Assembly: GCA_036555035.1 (NCBI GenBank)
Contig: DATBMB010000051.1
Location: forward strand, 1-5,550
Length of the DNA: 5,550 nt
DNA from: SG8-41 sp036555035
Lineage (GTDB): Bacteria; Pseudomonadota; Gammaproteobacteria; Burkholderiales; SG8-41
Direction: 5' to 3'
Every line of letters starts with the position of its first letter. Position 1 is the stretch's first letter. Position numbers and translations under genes: made by a program. Below, piece after piece: positions 5,430 through 5,550 of this stretch. The notes below the pieces were generated by a model. It was not told where the DNA came from, ran no database searches, and saw only the letters and a list, made by a program, of their open reading frames with translations.

Positions 5430-5550
5430 CTAGATGCGCTTCGCCAGCTCGGCCGCCTTGCCGATGTAGGTCGCCGGCGTCAGCGCGAGCAGCCGTTGCT
5501 TGTCCGCGTCCGGAATGGCAAGGCCCCGGATGAAGGCGTGCAGCGTCTCG
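5430..5550 (-). CDS. Adenylosuccinate lyase (PurB)-type protein, C-terminal end (5' end outside window)
   Basis: Only the last 39 codons and the TAG stop (5432-5430) lie in the window; the frame begins at base 5549. The translation contains FIRGLAIPDADKQRLLALTP followed by ATYIGKAAELAKRI. This aligns closely with the end of the E. coli-type adenylosuccinate lyase (FI.GLALP..EKARL.A.TPANYIGRA). That enzyme cleaves fumarate from adenylosuccinate and SAICAR in purine synthesis. The fumarase/aspartase/lyase superfamily also contains 3-carboxymuconate cycloisomerase (PcaB) and uncharacterised PurB-like paralogs. The next gene encodes a CMD-like protein, and the operon continues with a dehydrogenase and a carboxylate-binding protein. 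A catabolic PurB-like paralog is therefore as plausible as housekeeping PurB. The stop is 17 bases before the CMD gene, so the two are probably co-transcribed. The superfamily assignment is good; the choice between true PurB and a paralog cannot be made from this fragment. Confidence 0.75.
   Translation of the reverse strand, partial: ETLHAFIRGLAIPDADKQRLLALTPATYIGKAAELAKRI

Noticed and set aside
1..5550. CRISPR arrays, tRNA or rRNA genes, insertion sequences, attachment sites, toxin-antitoxin or phage-defence genes.
   Set aside because: No repeated spacer pattern, cloverleaf, transposase motif or defence-associated domain was seen on either strand, and the DNA is almost fully covered by ordinary metabolic and envelope genes.

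Overview
The window is high-GC DNA (about two-thirds G+C by eye), densely coding, with no gene-free stretch longer than about 40 bases. The protein families suggest a betaproteobacterium of the Burkholderiales type. The SecF C-terminal half looks betaproteobacterial. A tripartite-tricarboxylate (Bug/TctC-type) binding protein is present, a family greatly expanded in Burkholderiales. Several starts are GTG or TTG. No ribosomal marker is present, so the taxonomy is inference.

The window holds two converging gene groups. Left group (+ strand, 1-2802): the C-terminal part of secD, complete secF, a DedA-family membrane protein, and a hotdog-fold thioesterase-like protein. Spacers are 25, 16 and 40 bases, so this is probably one transcript. 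SecD and SecF form the proton-driven accessory part of the Sec translocon. DedA proteins act in envelope and lipid-carrier homeostasis. The first three genes are therefore an inner-membrane and envelope group; the thioesterase may simply be carried along.

Right group (- strand, read from 5550 down to 2806): the last 39 codons of an adenylosuccinate-lyase-type protein, a cysteine-free carboxymuconolactone-decarboxylase-like (CMD/AhpD fold) protein, a D-2-hydroxyacid dehydrogenase, and a secreted Bug/TctC-type solute-binding protein. Spacing is extremely tight: 17 bases, then a 1-base stop/start overlap (TGATG), then a 1-base gap (TGAAATG). This strongly implies one operon. A periplasmic carboxylate receptor, an oxidoreductase, a CMD-like protein and a lyase together suggest uptake and catabolism of an unknown organic acid. 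The substrate cannot be read from the sequence.

The two groups meet tail to tail with only three bases between stop codons and no obvious intrinsic terminator. The most notable points are the apparent loss of the canonical catalytic glutamate in the dehydrogenase, its probable NADP-type cofactor loop, and the unassigned four-gene operon. I see no CRISPR array, tRNA, rRNA, insertion sequence or clear sign of recent transfer. The window is mostly ordinary chromosome, with one modestly interesting catabolic-looking operon.
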